A stretch of 64,000 nucleotides of DNA from Rhodobacter sp. (GTDB taxonomy: Bacteria > Pseudomonadota > Alphaproteobacteria > Rhodobacterales > Rhodobacteraceae): assembly GCA_027484985.1 (NCBI GenBank), contig JAIXRW010000017.1:1-64000 (forward strand), written 5' to 3'. Shown one piece after another: positions 62,991 through 64,000 of this stretch; within the stretch, counting starts at the first letter, position 1; each line of letters opens with the position of its first letter. Below the pieces are notes generated by a model. The model ran no database searches. It saw nothing but the letters and a program-made list of their open reading frames with translations, and had not been told where the DNA came from. Position numbers and translations under genes: made by a program.

Positions 62991-64000
62991 CTACCGATCC
63001 AGCCGATGCCCGCCCCCTTGGCGGGCCAGCGCGCGCTCTAGCTGGGCAATCAACCCTTCGGTATCCACTGCCTTGGTGCCGTCATCGCGGTCATCGGCGC
63101 GCAGCCGCGCCCCGATCACCCTGACCGCGTCCAATTCGGCCTGCCGCGCAATGCCTGCCTCGGCGCCACCGGCCACCACGGCATCCAGAATGGCCAGCGC
63201 ATCGGCCACCTCGGGAAACGGTTCCTGCCAGCGATAGCCACGCCTGCGCTCGTCCGAGATGTCCGACAGATGCGCATAAACCCTGCCATCCGTGTCCCCA
63301 TAAATCGGCAGGTTCGTCGCCAGATCGTAAAGCCGCGCCCAGTATTCCTTGCTCAGCCGCGACGCCCGCAGCCAGTTGCCCGCCCTGACGGCAGCGGCAA
63401 GATAGCGGTCGTCGCCAAACCGCGCATGGGCCAGCAGCAGCGCCCGTATCGCATAGGCGGTTTCAAGCGACGATGCCGCGGCAGGCTCGAAGCTGCGTGC
63501 TGCGGCGGGCCGGCCATCCGGTCCGTATTGCTGCGCCCATGCCCCGCTGGGCAATTGACGATCCAGCAAAAAGCCAAGCCCCCGCCGCGCCGCATCCAGC
63601 AGCCTGCCATCCCCCGCACGGTCGGAAAGATCGATCAGCACAGCAATATGCGCGGGCGTGATCGTGTCGTTCAGGGCCGAAAACCCGTTGTAATCGCCCG
63701 CACCCGGAATGATCGGCCATCCCCCGTCGGCATTCTGGCTACGCACCAGAAAGGCAAGGCCCGCATCAACCGCCGCACCATACTTGGCCCGCTGCGCGAT
63801 CGGTCCTTCTTCGGCCAGCCGTGCCAGAAAGTGCAGGATACCCGCCGCCATCCCTTCGTCGAACGAAACATGGCCAACGCCGCCCGGTTCGCACCCCGCT
63901 GCGGGAATGGCCTGAACCGGCCAGCCGCCATCGCAGTGCTGAACCGCAACAATGCGGTCGGCAATCGCCACTGCCGCCTGCAAAAAGGCCCCGTCGCCGG
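62991..64000 (-). CDS. Partial polysaccharide lyase family 10-like (pectate lyase) gene
   Basis: The 3' 336 codons lie in the window; the gene continues past 64000 (5' end missing). Repeats of an alpha,alpha-toroid appear: QHCDGGWPVQ, SQNADGGWPIIPGAGDYNGF, LPSGAWAQQYGPDG. The late segment WARLYDLATNLPIYGDTDG and LSDISDERRRGYRW resembles the C-terminus of family 10 pectate lyases (PelA-type), but the canonical D-N-G-A-T catalytic loop reads NDTITPAH here. Activity on pectate is therefore uncertain; an inactive or re-specified toroid is possible. The 170-nt gap to the ECF gene shows nothing. Confidence 0.62.
   Translation of the reverse strand, partial: GDGAFLQAAVAIADRIVAVQHCDGGWPVQAIPAAGCEPGGVGHVSFDEGMAAGILHFLARLAEEGPIAQRAKYGAAVDAGLAFLVRSQNADGGWPIIPGAGDYNGFSALNDTITPAHIAVLIDLSDRAGDGRLLDAARRGLGFLLDRQLPSGAWAQQYGPDGRPAAARSFEPAAASSLETAYAIRALLLAHARFGDDRYLAAAVRAGNWLRASRLSKEYWARLYDLATNLPIYGDTDGRVYAHLSDISDERRRGYRWQEPFPEVADALAILDAVVAGGAEAGIARQAELDAVRVIGARLRADDRDDGTKAVDTEGLIAQLERALARQGGGHRLDR

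Overview
The window is chromosomal DNA of a high-GC alphaproteobacterium, most likely a member of the Rhodobacterales (Rhodobacter/Paracoccus relatives). The reasons are a circularly permuted two-piece tmRNA with the tag ANDNRAPVALAA, ChpT, a TrgA-TrgB pair, AcuI, ornithine-lipid synthesis genes, a split cta (aa3 oxidase) locus, an FnrL-type box, and L21 with a long Ala/Lys-rich tail. I see no insertion sequence, prophage, CRISPR array or origin. Most genes lie on the minus strand in tight runs joined by ATGA, GTGA or TGATG overlaps.

Layout. 1-4.6 kb: tRNA-Ser(GGA), an AlaX-type editing protein, a DUF3772/MscS channel and a cysteine synthase. 4.8-7.1 kb: a DUF2938 membrane protein facing a three-gene operon that encodes an Asp-rich exported protein, a PepSY-like exported protein and a membrane-tethered LuxR-type regulator. 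7.3-9.6 kb: an omega-aminotransferase and its GntR regulator, which share an operator-like sequence. 9.7-23.5 kb: a beta-mannoside-type sugar locus with a degenerate GH43 xylosidase gene, a GH2 beta-mannosidase, a complete ABC importer, a LacI regulator, and one isomerase plus one Gfo/Idh/MocA dehydrogenase on each side. 23.5-29.2 kb: photolyase, cyclopropane fatty acid synthase and trgA-trgB, then a hairpin cluster and a class V aminotransferase. 29.3-32.6 kb: two tandem metallo-beta-lactamase-fold exported proteins and a GlcD-like flavin dehydrogenase. 32.7-33.1 kb: tmRNA with its own promoter. 33-43.7 kb: GNAT, an orphan polyamine-type binding protein, acuI, rimJ-like, M16 protease, thrC, surf1, ctaE, ctaG, a small cta protein, ctaB and ctaC. 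43.9-50.3 kb: tldD, then an MFS transporter, M32 carboxypeptidase, ctaA and a TrmJ-like methylase. 50.4-57.2 kb: a ThiE-like protein, olsA/olsB, DUF3553, chpT, proA, proB and obgE. 57.2-60.6 kb: a GNAT remnant, a GNAT, rpmA, rplU, DUF2059 and tRNA-Ser(CGA). 60.7-64 kb: a small membrane protein, a YCII protein with an ECF42-type sigma factor, and a 5'-truncated PL10-like polysaccharide lyase.

How the genes work together. The sugar locus imports an oligosaccharide (SBP, two permeases, ATPase), hydrolyses it (GH2, formerly also GH43) and oxidises or isomerises the product. LacI probably acts on palindromes that overlap the SBP promoter. The cta genes build and haem-load cytochrome aa3 oxidase, but subunit I (ctaD) is not in the window. 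Photolyase, Cfa and TrgAB look like a light, oxidant and metalloid stress set.

The most unusual signal is not a protein. It is a family of 12 short intergenic elements, each with a conserved GATATTT or GAGTATTT core. Eleven of them lie just after a stop codon, in the sense direction, behind a GC-rich hairpin whose sequence changes from copy to copy. They may be a lineage-specific 3'-end or terminator element. A second signal is a row of four short hairpins at 27.85-27.97 kb whose arms differ in sequence but stay perfectly paired.
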